Notes: generated by a model not told the origin, from the sequence alone. A stretch of DNA of 50,557 nucleotides from Bdellovibrionales bacterium (GCA_020435205.1 JAGQZY010000009.1:1-50557); one strand, 5' to 3'. Positions 17,765-27,765 are shown, numbered from the stretch's first letter. Numbers and translations: made by a program.

Positions 17765-19585
17765 GTGATTCAGGTTTCCAACCTAAAAAAATCCTATGGA
17801 GCCCGCGTTTTATTTGAAAACGTGAGCTTCTCTATTGACCGCAAGGAGATCGTGGGTCTTGTTGGCCGCAACGGCTGCGGCAAGTCCACTTTGTTTCGCA
17901 TTCTTTTAGGTCAAGAGTTGGCTGATGAAGGGGAGATTCACATCCCTAAGGGCTATCGCATTGGGGCTTTGGATCAGCACATCAAATTTAGTGAGAACGA
18001 AGTTTTAAAAGAGTGTGCCACCGCTTTGCTACCAGGACAGAAAGAGGATCTTTATAAGGCCGAAGCTCTGCTTTTTGGCTTGGGTTTTGAGGCCGAAGAT
18101 ATGGAGCGCAACCCTTCCGAGTTTTCGGGTGGCTATCAGTTGCGCATGAATTTGGTCAAAGCTCTTTTGCAGGAGCCAGATTTACTTTTATTGGATGAGC
18201 CAACCAACTATTTGGATATTTTAAGCTTGCAGTGGATGCGCCAGTTTTTAAAAAGCTTTTCTGGTGAAGTGATGATTATCACCCATGATCGCAAGTTTAT
18301 GGATTCAGTGACTTCGCACACTATGGGTATTCACAGAAGGCTTTTGCGCAAAATGAAGGGATCTACAGAAAAGTACTATGAGCAGTTGATGCTCGACGAG
18401 GAGATCCATGAAAAAACAAGGATCAATCAGGAAAAAAAGATCAAAGAGATGCAGCAGTTTGTGGACAGGTTTCGTGCTAAAAACACCAAGGCCAAACAAG
18501 CTCAAAGTAAATTAAAGCAAATCCAAAAGATGACCGTTCTTACCAAGCTCATGCAGGAGGCGCACTTAGGGTTTCAGTTTAATTTCCAAGACACTCCGGC
18601 GAAAACTTTGCTGACAGTGAACGAATTAAGTTTTGGCTTTGAGCCAGGCAAAACTCTTTTTCATAACTTGAACTTTGATGTGAAACCTGGAGATTGTGTG
18701 GCTGTGATCGGTAAAAACGGCTTTGGTAAAACCACTCTTCTTAACGTGCTGTCGGGTCAGCTCAATGCTAAGGGCTCTATGCAAGCTCATCCTGATTTGA
18801 AAATGGGATATTATCAGCAGACCAATAAAAAGAAGCTCGATGGGACTTGGACGGTGGAGCAAGAGATTGGCTCTGTGAATCCTCACCTCGGTACCAGCCA
18901 GGTGCGTGCCATTTGTGGAGCCATGATGTTCTCTGGCGAGGATGCCGAAAAAAAGATTGGGGTGCTCTCTGGCGGTGAACAAGGCCGCGTTCTTTTAGGT
19001 AAAGTCATAGCGGAGCCTTGCAATTTGTTATTGCTTGATGAGCCAACCAACCACTTGGACATGGAATCCATTCAGGTCATGAGTGAGGAGATTGCAGAGT
19101 TCCCTGGTGGGGTGATTTTTGTTAGCCATGATGAGGATCTTTTATCAAAGCTTGCTAACAAGATTATCGTGTTTAAAGATGGTAATGCTAGACTTTTCCT
19201 TGGCACTTATGATGAGTTTTTAGACAAAGAAGGTTGGGGCGATCCTTTACAAAAAAAAGAAAAGAAGTCTAAGGGCGATCGCAAAGAGATCAAACGCCAG
19301 CGTGCTGAAATTATTCAAAAGCGCGCTAAAGGTTTAAAGCCTTTAAAGTTGGAAAATGAAAAGCTAGAAAAGAACATCATGGAGGCGGAAGCGAGGCTCG
19401 ATGAGCTCAACGCTCAGGTGAGCGGCCTTGAAATTGGCTCAGATGAATCCAAGCAAATCTTTCAACAAATTGGCTCCTTGCAAATTAAAATTGCAGAACA
19501 TTATCAAAAACTTGATGAAGTTATCGATAAGATGGATCAAATCCACAACTACGCCGAAAATCTTTTAAAAGAACTGGAGCCCTGA
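17765..19585 (+). CDS. ABC-F family ATPase (ribosome-associated type)
   Basis: 606 residues from a GTG start. Two ABC cassettes lie in one chain without membrane segments, as in Uup/YheS/EttA proteins that act on the ribosome. Cassette 1 has Walker A GRNGCGKST, signature FSGGYQLRM, Walker B LLLLDEPTN and a THD switch. The interdomain linker (about 200-260) is helical and Lys/Gln rich. Cassette 2 has GKNGFGKTT, LSGGEQGRV, LLLLDEPTN and SHD. A C-terminal coiled coil (about 500-606) resembles the extension of Uup and YheS. Possible roles are translation quality control or resistance to ribosome-targeting antibiotics; sequence alone does not decide. The upstream hairpin overlaps its RBS. Confidence 0.93.
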   Translation: MIQVSNLKKSYGARVLFENVSFSIDRKEIVGLVGRNGCGKSTLFRILLGQELADEGEIHIPKGYRIGALDQHIKFSENEVLKECATALLPGQKEDLYKAEALLFGLGFEAEDMERNPSEFSGGYQLRMNLVKALLQEPDLLLLDEPTNYLDILSLQWMRQFLKSFSGEVMIITHDRKFMDSVTSHTMGIHRRLLRKMKGSTEKYYEQLMLDEEIHEKTRINQEKKIKEMQQFVDRFRAKNTKAKQAQSKLKQIQKMTVLTKLMQEAHLGFQFNFQDTPAKTLLTVNELSFGFEPGKTLFHNLNFDVKPGDCVAVIGKNGFGKTTLLNVLSGQLNAKGSMQAHPDLKMGYYQQTNKKKLDGTWTVEQEIGSVNPHLGTSQVRAICGAMMFSGEDAEKKIGVLSGGEQGRVLLGKVIAEPCNLLLLDEPTNHLDMESIQVMSEEIAEFPGGVIFVSHDEDLLSKLANKIIVFKDGNARLFLGTYDEFLDKEGWGDPLQKKEKKSKGDRKEIKRQRAEIIQKRAKGLKPLKLENEKLEKNIMEAEARLDELNAQVSGLEIGSDESKQIFQQIGSLQIKIAEHYQKLDEVIDKMDQIHNYAENLLKELEP

Positions 19586-19620
19586 AAGACGCCTCTGATA
19601 AAAACCTGAAGGTCTTAGGT

Positions 19621-20628
19621 TTAATGTTTTGGCTTCACCACAATATAAATAGGCAAATGATCCGAGCCAGCAAGAGGCCATACCCTTGCATAAGAGACAT
19701 AAAGGCCCTGGGTGAAGGCGTGATCAATAGAGGCTGACTTTAATGAAGTACCAGCATCGATGTAGGTGTTTTGTGAATCTAGAATTTGGCTAGGGCCAAA
19801 AGCCCCTTCCATCACAGAGTACCCGTAACCGCGCATGCCGAAAAACTTTTTTGGGGTGTTGAAATCGCCAATCAAGAGGAGAGGGGTTTCTGAAGCCAAC
19901 TCCTCGGTGAGCTGGAGAGCCTGGGCGGCGTTTACATTTTCTCTATCAAAAATCATACGCCGGCCGGCCATCACCGCACTTGTGCAAACATTTAAAATAG
20001 TCCAAGGGTTGGCTAAATGAGTGGGAGCTAAAGTGATTTCACCGTCCGGTGTTCTTACAGAGAGAATGGGAAGAGGTCTTTTCCAAAAACCTTTTTGGAA
20101 GGCTTTGGGGCGATCTTTTTTCACCTGACTTTGACAGCGGGTGAGATCAGAAGAATTCGTAAAATCGTTTTCATCGAGATCGACTTTCTCTAAAAGTTCC
20201 AGAGGGTAAAGACTAAAGACTCTTAAACCGTTTCGAATATCGTACTGAGGATTTGTCTTATCAATCTTATAGCGATGGGGATAGATCTTGTTTAATCGGC
20301 TGAGGGTTTTTTTATCAAAGTTTGATGGGCAAAACTCCCCGAGGATTAGAACATCAGGGCGTTGGGGTGAATCCATAAATTGCTTTAGGTTTTCCCACTG
20401 ATGATCAGCCAAAAAGTCATTTTTGTTCGCCAGCATCTGGGCATTGCGACTGAGCTTTCTGGAGCAACCAAGATTCCACCACAACACTCGCAAGCCATCT
20501 TCCGGAACACGAAAAAGGCTATGGGTGGGAAGATGGTCTTGGCGAAACACAAAAGCCTTTTCGGGTTGGGCTCCGCTCGTTGAAGCTAAAATGAAAAAAC
20601 TGAGAATCCACTTAAGCATGGGACTCAT
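19621..20628 (-). CDS. exported endonuclease/exonuclease/phosphatase-family protein
   Basis: 335 residues with a likely signal peptide (LKWILSFFILASTSGAQ). EEP-fold motifs appear in order: VLWWNLG (metal and Asn), VLILGEF (metal-binding Glu), THLANPW, LLIGDFNTP (Asp-x-Asn) and GSDHLPI (catalytic Asp-His). The fold covers nucleases, lipid phosphatases and sphingomyelinases, so the substrate is open. Export suggests a periplasmic or secreted phosphodiesterase, for example a nuclease acting on foreign DNA or a lipid hydrolase. Convergent with the ABC-F gene, 35 bp apart. No strong SD is seen at the first ATG; a second Met three codons on is an alternative start. Confidence 0.82.
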   Translation of the reverse strand: MSPMLKWILSFFILASTSGAQPEKAFVFRQDHLPTHSLFRVPEDGLRVLWWNLGCSRKLSRNAQMLANKNDFLADHQWENLKQFMDSPQRPDVLILGEFCPSNFDKKTLSRLNKIYPHRYKIDKTNPQYDIRNGLRVFSLYPLELLEKVDLDENDFTNSSDLTRCQSQVKKDRPKAFQKGFWKRPLPILSVRTPDGEITLAPTHLANPWTILNVCTSAVMAGRRMIFDRENVNAAQALQLTEELASETPLLLIGDFNTPKKFFGMRGYGYSVMEGAFGPSQILDSQNTYIDAGTSLKSASIDHAFTQGLYVSYARVWPLAGSDHLPIYIVVKPKH

Positions 20629-20861
20629 TTTATGGATTTTATGAGGAATTTCAGCCCAAAAGCCAAAAAGTGAAGTTATTTCAAGCTTGTCGGGCTTTTA
20701 GTGACCATGGTGTTTGCAGAGGCTTGTCATGGGATTTCCCTAATTTTATTGGGGGGATGGAGCTTAGCTGCCCAATCTTCGGGCGCTAGATTCTTTTCCA
20801 TGACCACCTTTGGTCCTGTGGTTAATACTTAAATATATTGGGCATTTACAGAGGGGGCGCC

Positions 20862-23369
20862 ATGAATTTCAGCATATTGGGTTTTATTTTTGTTATCCTT
20901 ATATCGAGTCTTTCTTGGGCCCAGGAGGAGGTCGCTCCTTCCACCCGAGGTGTTGAAAAGATTGAAGTCACAGGGTCTCGGATCAAACGCATCGATGTGG
21001 AAGGCCCATCTCCCATCTTAACCATCGATCAAGATGATCTTATTCGCAGTGGCTATAACTCAGTTTCCGACATTCTTCGTGACACCGGGGTTAACTCCTT
21101 TGGTTCGTTTAAAGAACACGGAGCCACCACGGGAGCTGGAACCGCAGCGGTTGACCTTCGTGGTCTTGGTCAAACGCGAACTCTGGTTTTGCTCAACGGA
21201 CAAAGATTGCCCACCGATGCCTCTGCGGGATCCGTCGATTTGAATGTGATTCCCATGGCTGCTGTGGAAAGGGTCGAGATTCTCAAAGATGGGGCTTCAG
21301 CCATTTATGGCTCTGATGCTTTGGCAGGGGTTGTGAACATCATCACCAAAAAGAATTTCGATGGTCACGAATTTGGAGCCAGTGGATCCATGACGGAAGC
21401 TGGGGGAGGGGAGAGGCGTGATCTCAGTTACACCTATGGTTATAACAGTGCAAAAGTGAATTGGCTCAACGTTCTTTTCTTTCGCCAGAACGCTCGCATT
21501 GAAGCCAAAGATCGCGAATGGTCCAAAGTGGGTTTGAGTACTTACGGCAGTCCTGGTAGTTACAATACGGGATCGGGATTTAAATTCGACCCGGCTCAGT
21601 GCCCCGCAGATAAGCAAATTGGAAACTATTGTCGCTACAATTTTGGAGAAGAGAATTGGGAGATGCCCGATGTTTTGCAGTCCAGTCTTCTTTCCGATCT
21701 CACCTACAAAATCAACGAAGAGCTGAGCGCCTTTGCCCGCTTAGGTTACACATACAAGAATACAGTGTGGACGTCATCACCTGCGGCCAATACCAATGCG
21801 GCTTTTGCCCAAGCATCCACGGCCGAAAATCCAGACTTTCCAGCCGCCATCACAGCGGTTCGATATCGTTTTAAAGAGCTGGGTAACCGCATGTCAAAAA
21901 CCAACACCCATGCAGGTAGTATCCTTACTGGCTTGCGCGGTTATATGGGTGAAACTTGGGATTGGGAAACTTCAATCAGTTATAATCGGATTGACCGTCA
22001 GGAGAGACGCTTTAAAGGGTATGCCCTCATCTCCGATATTCAAAATGCTATTGATACCAATCAATTCAATATGTGGGCCCCTGAAGGGCAAAGAGGAGAC
22101 CTGACGGGTCTGACCTATATTCCCCAACAGAACTCCATTTCTGAGAACACTTTTTTTGAGCTCAAAAGCCAAGGGGAGATTGGTAACTTTGCTGCGGGTC
22201 CAATTGGACTGGCTGTTGGCCTTCAAGGGCAAAGGGAGCTTTATCGTGATGGTGCCGACGATAGAACCTTGAATGGCGAAGTTTTGGGAATTGCTTCAAC
22301 CTCAGGTGGTGGTGCAAGAAATTCTTTTGCCGCCTTTTCTGAATTTGGTTTTCTGCTCATGCAGAATCTAGAATCCAATGTGGCTTTTCGCTTTGACCAC
22401 TATGATGACTTTGGTTCCACGGTCAATCCTAAGTTGTCTTTTCGTTACACTCCGGTGAAATCATTAATGATTCGCGCCTCTGCGGGCACAGGCTTTAAAG
22501 CACCACAAATGCAAAAGCTTTACGCGGCCCAGACCACGGGCTTTTCGACTTTTATTGACCAGGTATGGTGTAACCAATCGGGTTCAACAGATCCCGATGC
22601 TTGTAATCCTAAGCAACAGCCAGTTGTACAAGGAGGGAACCGCAACCTTCATGAAGAAAAATCATTTTCAGCCAATCTAGGAACGGTTTACCAAGCCACT
22701 GACGATCATAGTTTTGGTTTAGATCTTTGGTATTATGATTTATCAGGTCTCGTTGAAGACACGAATTATCATGCAGTGACAGTTGCTGAGGCCAATGGAA
22801 TTAGCATTGGTAATTATGGGGCTTCGGCGGATCGGGATCCCGTCACGGGTGAGCTACAGAATAAGGGTCTCTATGCTCCCTACTTGAATATTTCATCGAC
22901 GAAAACTCAAGGTCTTGATTTTTCTTATAGTGGACTTCAACGCACGAAAATTGGTGATTTTAAACTGCGGGTGGAGCACAGCTACATGTTCTACTATGAA
23001 ACCGAGCCCTTTCCGGGTATTGGTGTGACAGAGCAGTTGGGTCAGGTGCGAAAGCCTCGTTGGCGCAACAACTCCACCTTGTTTTATTTGCCCACACCCA
23101 ATCATGAGATCAGTTTATTAGCAAGATCCATTGGCGAGCACTCTAAGACCAATCCGGCTGCGGGGAAACATCCTATCTATACCGAGTATGATATTCGCTA
23201 CTCCTATGCCATTAACAGTTGGAATGGAAAACTCACGGTAGGGATTCATAACTTTTTGGGTTTGAAACGACCTGTGGATGATTCAAACCCCCTTGATCCT
23301 GACTTACAGTTTAGTATTTATGATGAAAGGGGCCGCGCCCTCTATGTGGGCTATCGTCAGTCCTTTTAA
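20862..23369 (+). CDS. TonB-dependent outer-membrane receptor
   Basis: 835 residues from the ATG at 20862, which follows GAGGGGG; an in-frame TTG 24 bp upstream lacks an SD. The signal peptide ends SLSWA (residues 16-20). The plug domain (about 28-155) shows IEVTGSRIKRID, the LRGLGQTRTLVLLNGQRLP segment and VERVEILKDGASAIYGSDALAGVVNIITKK, all hallmarks of the family. The rest is a beta-barrel ending in the aromatic C-terminus YVGYRQSF needed for barrel assembly. It imports a scarce large nutrient using TonB-ExbB energy. No ligand-specific partner, siderophore gene or Fur box was recognised nearby. The 3' end overlaps the convergent permease gene by 4 bp. Confidence 0.95.
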   Translation: MNFSILGFIFVILISSLSWAQEEVAPSTRGVEKIEVTGSRIKRIDVEGPSPILTIDQDDLIRSGYNSVSDILRDTGVNSFGSFKEHGATTGAGTAAVDLRGLGQTRTLVLLNGQRLPTDASAGSVDLNVIPMAAVERVEILKDGASAIYGSDALAGVVNIITKKNFDGHEFGASGSMTEAGGGERRDLSYTYGYNSAKVNWLNVLFFRQNARIEAKDREWSKVGLSTYGSPGSYNTGSGFKFDPAQCPADKQIGNYCRYNFGEENWEMPDVLQSSLLSDLTYKINEELSAFARLGYTYKNTVWTSSPAANTNAAFAQASTAENPDFPAAITAVRYRFKELGNRMSKTNTHAGSILTGLRGYMGETWDWETSISYNRIDRQERRFKGYALISDIQNAIDTNQFNMWAPEGQRGDLTGLTYIPQQNSISENTFFELKSQGEIGNFAAGPIGLAVGLQGQRELYRDGADDRTLNGEVLGIASTSGGGARNSFAAFSEFGFLLMQNLESNVAFRFDHYDDFGSTVNPKLSFRYTPVKSLMIRASAGTGFKAPQMQKLYAAQTTGFSTFIDQVWCNQSGSTDPDACNPKQQPVVQGGNRNLHEEKSFSANLGTVYQATDDHSFGLDLWYYDLSGLVEDTNYHAVTVAEANGISIGNYGASADRDPVTGELQNKGLYAPYLNISSTKTQGLDFSYSGLQRTKIGDFKLRVEHSYMFYYETEPFPGIGVTEQLGQVRKPRWRNNSTLFYLPTPNHEISLLARSIGEHSKTNPAAGKHPIYTEYDIRYSYAINSWNGKLTVGIHNFLGLKRPVDDSNPLDPDLQFSIYDERGRALYVGYRQSF

Positions 23370-24610
23370 TCTTTGTTCCATGGGGCGACCCAAGGAAGCA
23401 GGGCCATCCCTGGGATGGCTAAAGCCCCACAGAGGATAAAAAAGGAAGTGTAGCCCATGGCTTCAATGAGATATCCTGTGGTGGCATTTGCAAAGGTTCT
23501 AGGTAGGGCAATTAAGCTTGAGAAAAGGGCAAATTGAGTAGCGGTAAAATTCATATTGGTAGCCCGGGCCATGTAAGCGGTGAGCGCTGAAGCGCCAAGG
23601 CCCACGCCCAGGTATTCAAAGGCAATCACACAAGCCAACACCCAAATCACGGGACCGGCCTCACTGAGAATAGCAAAACCAAAGATAGAGGCCATTTGTA
23701 CCAACCCAAACAGCCAAAGAGATTTGTTAATGCCAATTTTAAAGATCACGGCTCCGCCAAGAAAGCTGCCTAAAATCATAGACCAAAAATTGACTAATTT
23801 TACAGTGGAGCCAATCACTGTTTTCGAAAAGCCAAGGTCTAAATAGAAAGGGGTCGATAAAGCTGTGGCCATGTTATCACCTAGCTTATATAAAAATAGG
23901 AAGCCAATAAAAAGGAGAGCGGGTTTTATCCCTTCTCTGGAAAAAAATTCTTTAAGAGGTTCCAGTACAGATTCTTTGAGAGTTTTTGGAGTTTTTGTTC
24001 CCTTATGTAGCTCTTTGATTAGCAGGGTTTGAAGGATTCCAATGAACATAAATAAACCAATAATTATGTGAACGAGTGACCAGGACACATAGTCAGCCAA
24101 AATCAAGCCAAGACCACCGGGGATAAAAACCATGGCACGATATCCATTCATATACATGGAATTCCCAAGCCCGAGTTCGCGGTCGGGCAAAAGTTCTCTG
24201 CGGTAGGCATCAAGGACAATGTCTTGGCTTGCCGAAAAAAAAGCTAAACAAGCCGCAGCCCATGCGACATGGGCAATGGATAGCTTGGGATCTAAAGTCG
24301 CCATAAAAAACATGGAGCCCATGCAACCTATTTGGGTGATGAGCATCCACCCTCGGCGTAACCCGAGAAAGGGAAGAGTGAAACGATCCATGATGGGCGA
24401 CCAAAGGAACTTCCAGTTGTAGGGGATGCCAACAAGAGCAAAAAGACCGATCGTCTTAAGATCCACACCCTCGTCACGAAGCCAGGCAGGGACTAAATGA
24501 TAGATATAATAGAGGGGAAGGCCCGCGGCTGCTCCGTTGAAAATACAAATGAGCATGCGGGTGTTCATGAGGGCCTGCCATATACTGGCTTTCTGATTTT
24601 TTTGCCCCAT
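23366..24610 (-). CDS. ampG: AmpG-type muropeptide permease (MFS)
   Basis: 414 residues; two adjacent ATG codons occur and I prefer the second, which is better spaced from AAGGGAGGA. About 12 membrane helices. AmpG hallmarks are GLPLYYIYHLVPAWLRDEGV, GIPYNWKFLWSPIMDRF, SASQDIVLDAYRREL and LYKLGDNMA. AmpG imports GlcNAc-anhydro-muramyl peptides from the periplasm for cell-wall recycling. In a predator it could also take up fragments from prey walls (inference). The upstream 179 bp separates it from a divergent lipoprotein gene, and no AmpR-type regulator is adjacent. Paralogous PAT-family transporters are a lesser possibility. Confidence 0.88.
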   Translation of the reverse strand: MGQKNQKASIWQALMNTRMLICIFNGAAAGLPLYYIYHLVPAWLRDEGVDLKTIGLFALVGIPYNWKFLWSPIMDRFTLPFLGLRRGWMLITQIGCMGSMFFMATLDPKLSIAHVAWAAACLAFFSASQDIVLDAYRRELLPDRELGLGNSMYMNGYRAMVFIPGGLGLILADYVSWSLVHIIIGLFMFIGILQTLLIKELHKGTKTPKTLKESVLEPLKEFFSREGIKPALLFIGFLFLYKLGDNMATALSTPFYLDLGFSKTVIGSTVKLVNFWSMILGSFLGGAVIFKIGINKSLWLFGLVQMASIFGFAILSEAGPVIWVLACVIAFEYLGVGLGASALTAYMARATNMNFTATQFALFSSLIALPRTFANATTGYLIEAMGYTSFFILCGALAIPGMALLPWVAPWNKD

Positions 24611-24789
24611 CATTCCTCCCTTTGGCTCGATTCATTTTAGGGTAGCATTTTCGCGGGCTTGGGCACAATCAGGCGCTTGGCGTCATGAGAGAGGTCTGCT
24701 CTGTAAAGCCCCCAAATGTCTTAAGAAAATTGCATACCCATAGGGAGGATGTTGTGCTAGCGTGAAAGGCAGTCAGGGAGGGGGAGTCC

Positions 24790-26019
24790 ATGATTTCTAA
24801 TATATTAAAATGGGTATTTTCTAGTGTCGTTTTCCTATTTCTAGCAGCCTGCTCATCAGGTTCCAACGGTGACCCGGGCTTGGGAGCCGAGGACCCTAAA
24901 GATAAAGGCGATGGTAATAATCCCATAGTGTTACAACCTAAGCCTTTCATGGAGCAAAACCAAGAGTACACCATGGTCATGATCGAGGCCATGTTGCAAG
25001 AAGCTCCTGATCAGCGTGAGCTTCAGCGTTTACAAGATGAAGCCAACAGCGCGGCGGATCGTTTAAATCAAGTGGAGTCCGAACTCAGCGATTCTCAGGC
25101 CCGCTTGGCAATCCTCCGCAAGCAGCTTAAAGATCTTGAGGACAAAAATGCCAACAAGAGTAGTGAGCTCAACCGTTTACAAAACGAAAAACGAGACAAT
25201 GAAGGGCAGATTTGGCGTTTAGATAATGACATCAATGAGCTGGATCGTCGCATTGATCAATTGGCAAGAGATATTGATGATCGTCGTCGCCAAGAAGACA
25301 ATGTGGTGCGAGAGCGAGATCAAATCGTTCGGCAAAAAAGTCGACTGGAAGATGAGCGCATCCAAGAGCAAAATAAAATTCAGAGACTCAACCGCCAAAT
25401 CCAGCAAAATCAAGATGAGATGGCTAGACTTCAGCAACGCAACCAAGATCTTAGACAAAAGAAGCAGAACACAACCGACCCCAATGAAAAGGCTCGCCTG
25501 CAAGCTAAGATTGATGAAAATCGTCAAAAAATAGATAATTTACGTCAGCAAAACCAAAATCATCGACAAAATATTCAAGTGGCGCAAAATCGAATCAATG
25601 ACATCAACTCAAGAATTGCCAACTTACAAAATCGGGTGGATCAAAAAGACCAAGAGATACGTGAAATTCGTCGTCAGATTGTCACTTTGGAAGATCGTCG
25701 TGATGATTTTCGTCGCGAGCGTTTGAGTAAAACCAATCGTCGCCAAGATTATGTGGCTAGAAATCGCCAAATTGATCGGGAAATCGCCTTTTTGGATAGC
25801 CTTGCTGATAAGATTGCCGACAAGAAAGCTGAGATTGCTAGGGAAGAGGATAATGAGCGTCGGCTCATTGCCGATCGCGATGCTGCTCGGGCTCATTATG
25901 CTCAAGTGAGCAAAGAGCATTCAGATTTTTCAGCGGATTTGATTCGTAAACAGCAAATCATTTGGGATGCTGAAGAGCTCAATGATCTAGCGCTCGAAGA
26001 GTTTTATAAAAACAGCTAG
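24790..26019 (+). CDS. coiled-coil lipoprotein of unknown function
   Basis: 409 residues. Lipobox LAAC gives Cys21. A Gly/Asp/Pro-rich linker (22-50) leads into an almost uninterrupted coiled coil (about 75-390) rich in Gln, Asn, Arg, Asp and Glu with heptad leucines. It resembles SMC or myosin rods, but no head or partner domain is present. A soluble rod tethered to a membrane by its N-terminus could act as a spacer or periplasmic ruler (inference). It appears monocistronic, with AGGGAGGGGG upstream of the ATG. It ends one base before the convergent neighbour. Homology searches with such composition will give spurious hits. Confidence 0.8.
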   Translation: MISNILKWVFSSVVFLFLAACSSGSNGDPGLGAEDPKDKGDGNNPIVLQPKPFMEQNQEYTMVMIEAMLQEAPDQRELQRLQDEANSAADRLNQVESELSDSQARLAILRKQLKDLEDKNANKSSELNRLQNEKRDNEGQIWRLDNDINELDRRIDQLARDIDDRRRQEDNVVRERDQIVRQKSRLEDERIQEQNKIQRLNRQIQQNQDEMARLQQRNQDLRQKKQNTTDPNEKARLQAKIDENRQKIDNLRQQNQNHRQNIQVAQNRINDINSRIANLQNRVDQKDQEIREIRRQIVTLEDRRDDFRRERLSKTNRRQDYVARNRQIDREIAFLDSLADKIADKKAEIAREEDNERRLIADRDAARAHYAQVSKEHSDFSADLIRKQQIIWDAEELNDLALEEFYKNS

Positions 26020-26020
26020 T

Positions 26021-26617
26021 CTATTGGCTATTGCTGTCGGGGCGAAAATGAGTTCCCATTTCTTGGGAGGCTACGCCTCGAATTTCCGACTTTCCACTAT
26101 AGCGCTCATAAAGAGCATGCATTTGCAAATTGTCGCGCCATGTGCGCTTGATAGTCTCATAACTGAGGGTTTGCTTACAACTTTCATTCAGATGCCCGAG
26201 CTCAATTAAAGCATCGCCAAGGCGATCATTAAAACGATCACACTCATCAGCATGCTCCGAGTACATATAAACGATGGCTTGATCGTAGCTAATGATGGGG
26301 TTCAGAGGTGGCTCTAATTTTCCATTTTTATTGCGTTTAGGTTCCTCGTGCTCATCATCCCACATTTTTTTAGAAAACTTTTTCCAACGGGCGATGCGTT
26401 TTAGAGCGAGCTTGGCTCTTGTGCTTTTTGCCTTATAGGCCTCGGGTCTACACACGGCATTGGCATCATTAACGAGGGCAAGGATTTTCTTTTTAATAAT
26501 GGCTGTGCAACTGGGTGGAGGATTTTGGTGGCTGCTGAAAACCATCTGCGCGAAGACTCCTGGGGAAGCCCCCAAAATCAGGCCAACGGCTATGATTTTA
26601 AGATATAAATCTTTCAA
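26021..26617 (-). CDS. exported protein of unknown function
   Basis: 198 residues from a TTG at 26615-26617, chosen because GGGGGAG lies about 7 nt before it; the upstream TTG at 26635 has no spaced SD. A signal peptide covers residues about 1-23 (LKIIAVGLILGASPGVFA). The mature protein is basic and helical, with four Cys residues at separated positions that could pair as disulfides, and a YMYSEHADECDRFNDRLGDALIELGHL segment in two helices. I do not recognise the family. It lies convergent to and directly abutting the coiled-coil lipoprotein gene. Confidence 0.7.
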   Translation of the reverse strand: MKDLYLKIIAVGLILGASPGVFAQMVFSSHQNPPPSCTAIIKKKILALVNDANAVCRPEAYKAKSTRAKLALKRIARWKKFSKKMWDDEHEEPKRNKNGKLEPPLNPIISYDQAIVYMYSEHADECDRFNDRLGDALIELGHLNESCKQTLSYETIKRTWRDNLQMHALYERYSGKSEIRGVASQEMGTHFRPDSNSQ

Positions 26618-26794
26618 GAATGAACTCCCCCGCAACCCTTATTTTACCAGCAAATAGCGGATTTCCCGACTTCCTATTATGATCCATCTCAAATTGAGAC
26701 ACCTTTGGGCCCTTTCTGTCCAATGAGTGGCTAAAATAGTTGAATTGAGGCCCCTGAAAATGCTAGTTTCACAGGCGTTTTGGGAGGTTGGAGC

Positions 26795-27757
26795 ATGTTT
26801 CAAGAACGATTTGTCAGAGGGCACGGTGGAAAAAAAATCCCCATTCCCTATTATCCCATCGATCAAGTGGGCGCCGATGAAAGAGCCCAGTTTTTTACAA
26901 AAAGAAGTATAAAAAAAGAAAGCAAGATTAATGCACTCTACACGATTATTAGCATGATCGATTTAACCACCCTGGAGGGAGCTGACACTCCTGGCAAGGT
27001 AAAACAAATGTGCGCAAAAGCGCGTTTTCCGGTCCCGCGTGGAGTTTATCAGGATATTGCAAACCACCCCAAAGCCAAAGCTCTTCCCAGTGTCGCAGCT
27101 GTTTGTGTTTATCCATCCATGGTGCCTCATGCCGCGGAAGCCTTAGAAGGAACGGACATTCAAGTGGCCTCAGTGGCCACAGCTTTCCCTTCGGGACAGC
27201 TTCCTATTGATTTAAAGGTGGCTGACGTCGAAAGAGCCGTGGAATTTGGTGCCACGGAAATTGATATGGTGATCAACCGGGGCGCTTTTTTAAGTGGAGA
27301 CTACCAAACTGTTTTTGATGAGATCATTCAAATTAAAGAGGCCTGCGGTGATGCGCACTTAAAAGTGATTTTAGAAACTGGGGAACTGGTGACCTATGAC
27401 CGGGTTCACTTTGCCTCACAACTATCTATGCTTGCTGGGGCCGACTTTATTAAAACTTCAACAGGTAAGGTTCAGCCCGCTGCGACCTTGCCGGTGACCT
27501 TGGTGATGTTAAATGCTATTAAAGATTACTATAAACACACGGGCGTGAAAGTAGGCATGAAGCCGGCCGGTGGAATTCGCACAGCCAAACAAGCCATTGC
27601 TTACCTTTGTATGGTTAATGAGGTTTTAGGGAGTGATTGGTTAACGCCCGATCTCTTTCGCTTTGGTGCAAGTACCTTACTTAACGATGTTCTTAAGCAA
27701 ATTTATAAACAAGTCACTGGTCGCTACTACTACGACAAAATCTTTTCATTGGATTGA
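26795..27757 (+). CDS. deoC: deoxyribose-phosphate aldolase, long (eukaryote-like) type
   Basis: 320 residues from the ATG at 26795 (TGGGAGGTTGGAG upstream). It splits 2-deoxyribose-5-phosphate into acetaldehyde and glyceraldehyde-3-phosphate. The class I aldolase residues are present: Asp157 (TEIDMVINR), Schiff-base Lys220 (FIKTSTGK) and Lys256 (VGMKPAGGIR). The N-terminal extension and phrases such as IDLTTLEGADT, AAVCVYP, PELFR-like PDLFRFGASTLL and VTGRYY match the roughly 320-residue animal-type enzyme better than the roughly 250-residue E. coli one. It heads a tight operon with two ALDH-family genes that can consume the acetaldehyde. In a predator this would recover carbon from prey DNA (inference). 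Confidence 0.95.
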   Translation: MFQERFVRGHGGKKIPIPYYPIDQVGADERAQFFTKRSIKKESKINALYTIISMIDLTTLEGADTPGKVKQMCAKARFPVPRGVYQDIANHPKAKALPSVAAVCVYPSMVPHAAEALEGTDIQVASVATAFPSGQLPIDLKVADVERAVEFGATEIDMVINRGAFLSGDYQTVFDEIIQIKEACGDAHLKVILETGELVTYDRVHFASQLSMLAGADFIKTSTGKVQPAATLPVTLVMLNAIKDYYKHTGVKVGMKPAGGIRTAKQAIAYLCMVNEVLGSDWLTPDLFRFGASTLLNDVLKQIYKQVTGRYYYDKIFSLD

Positions 27758-27765
27758 GGCAAAAA

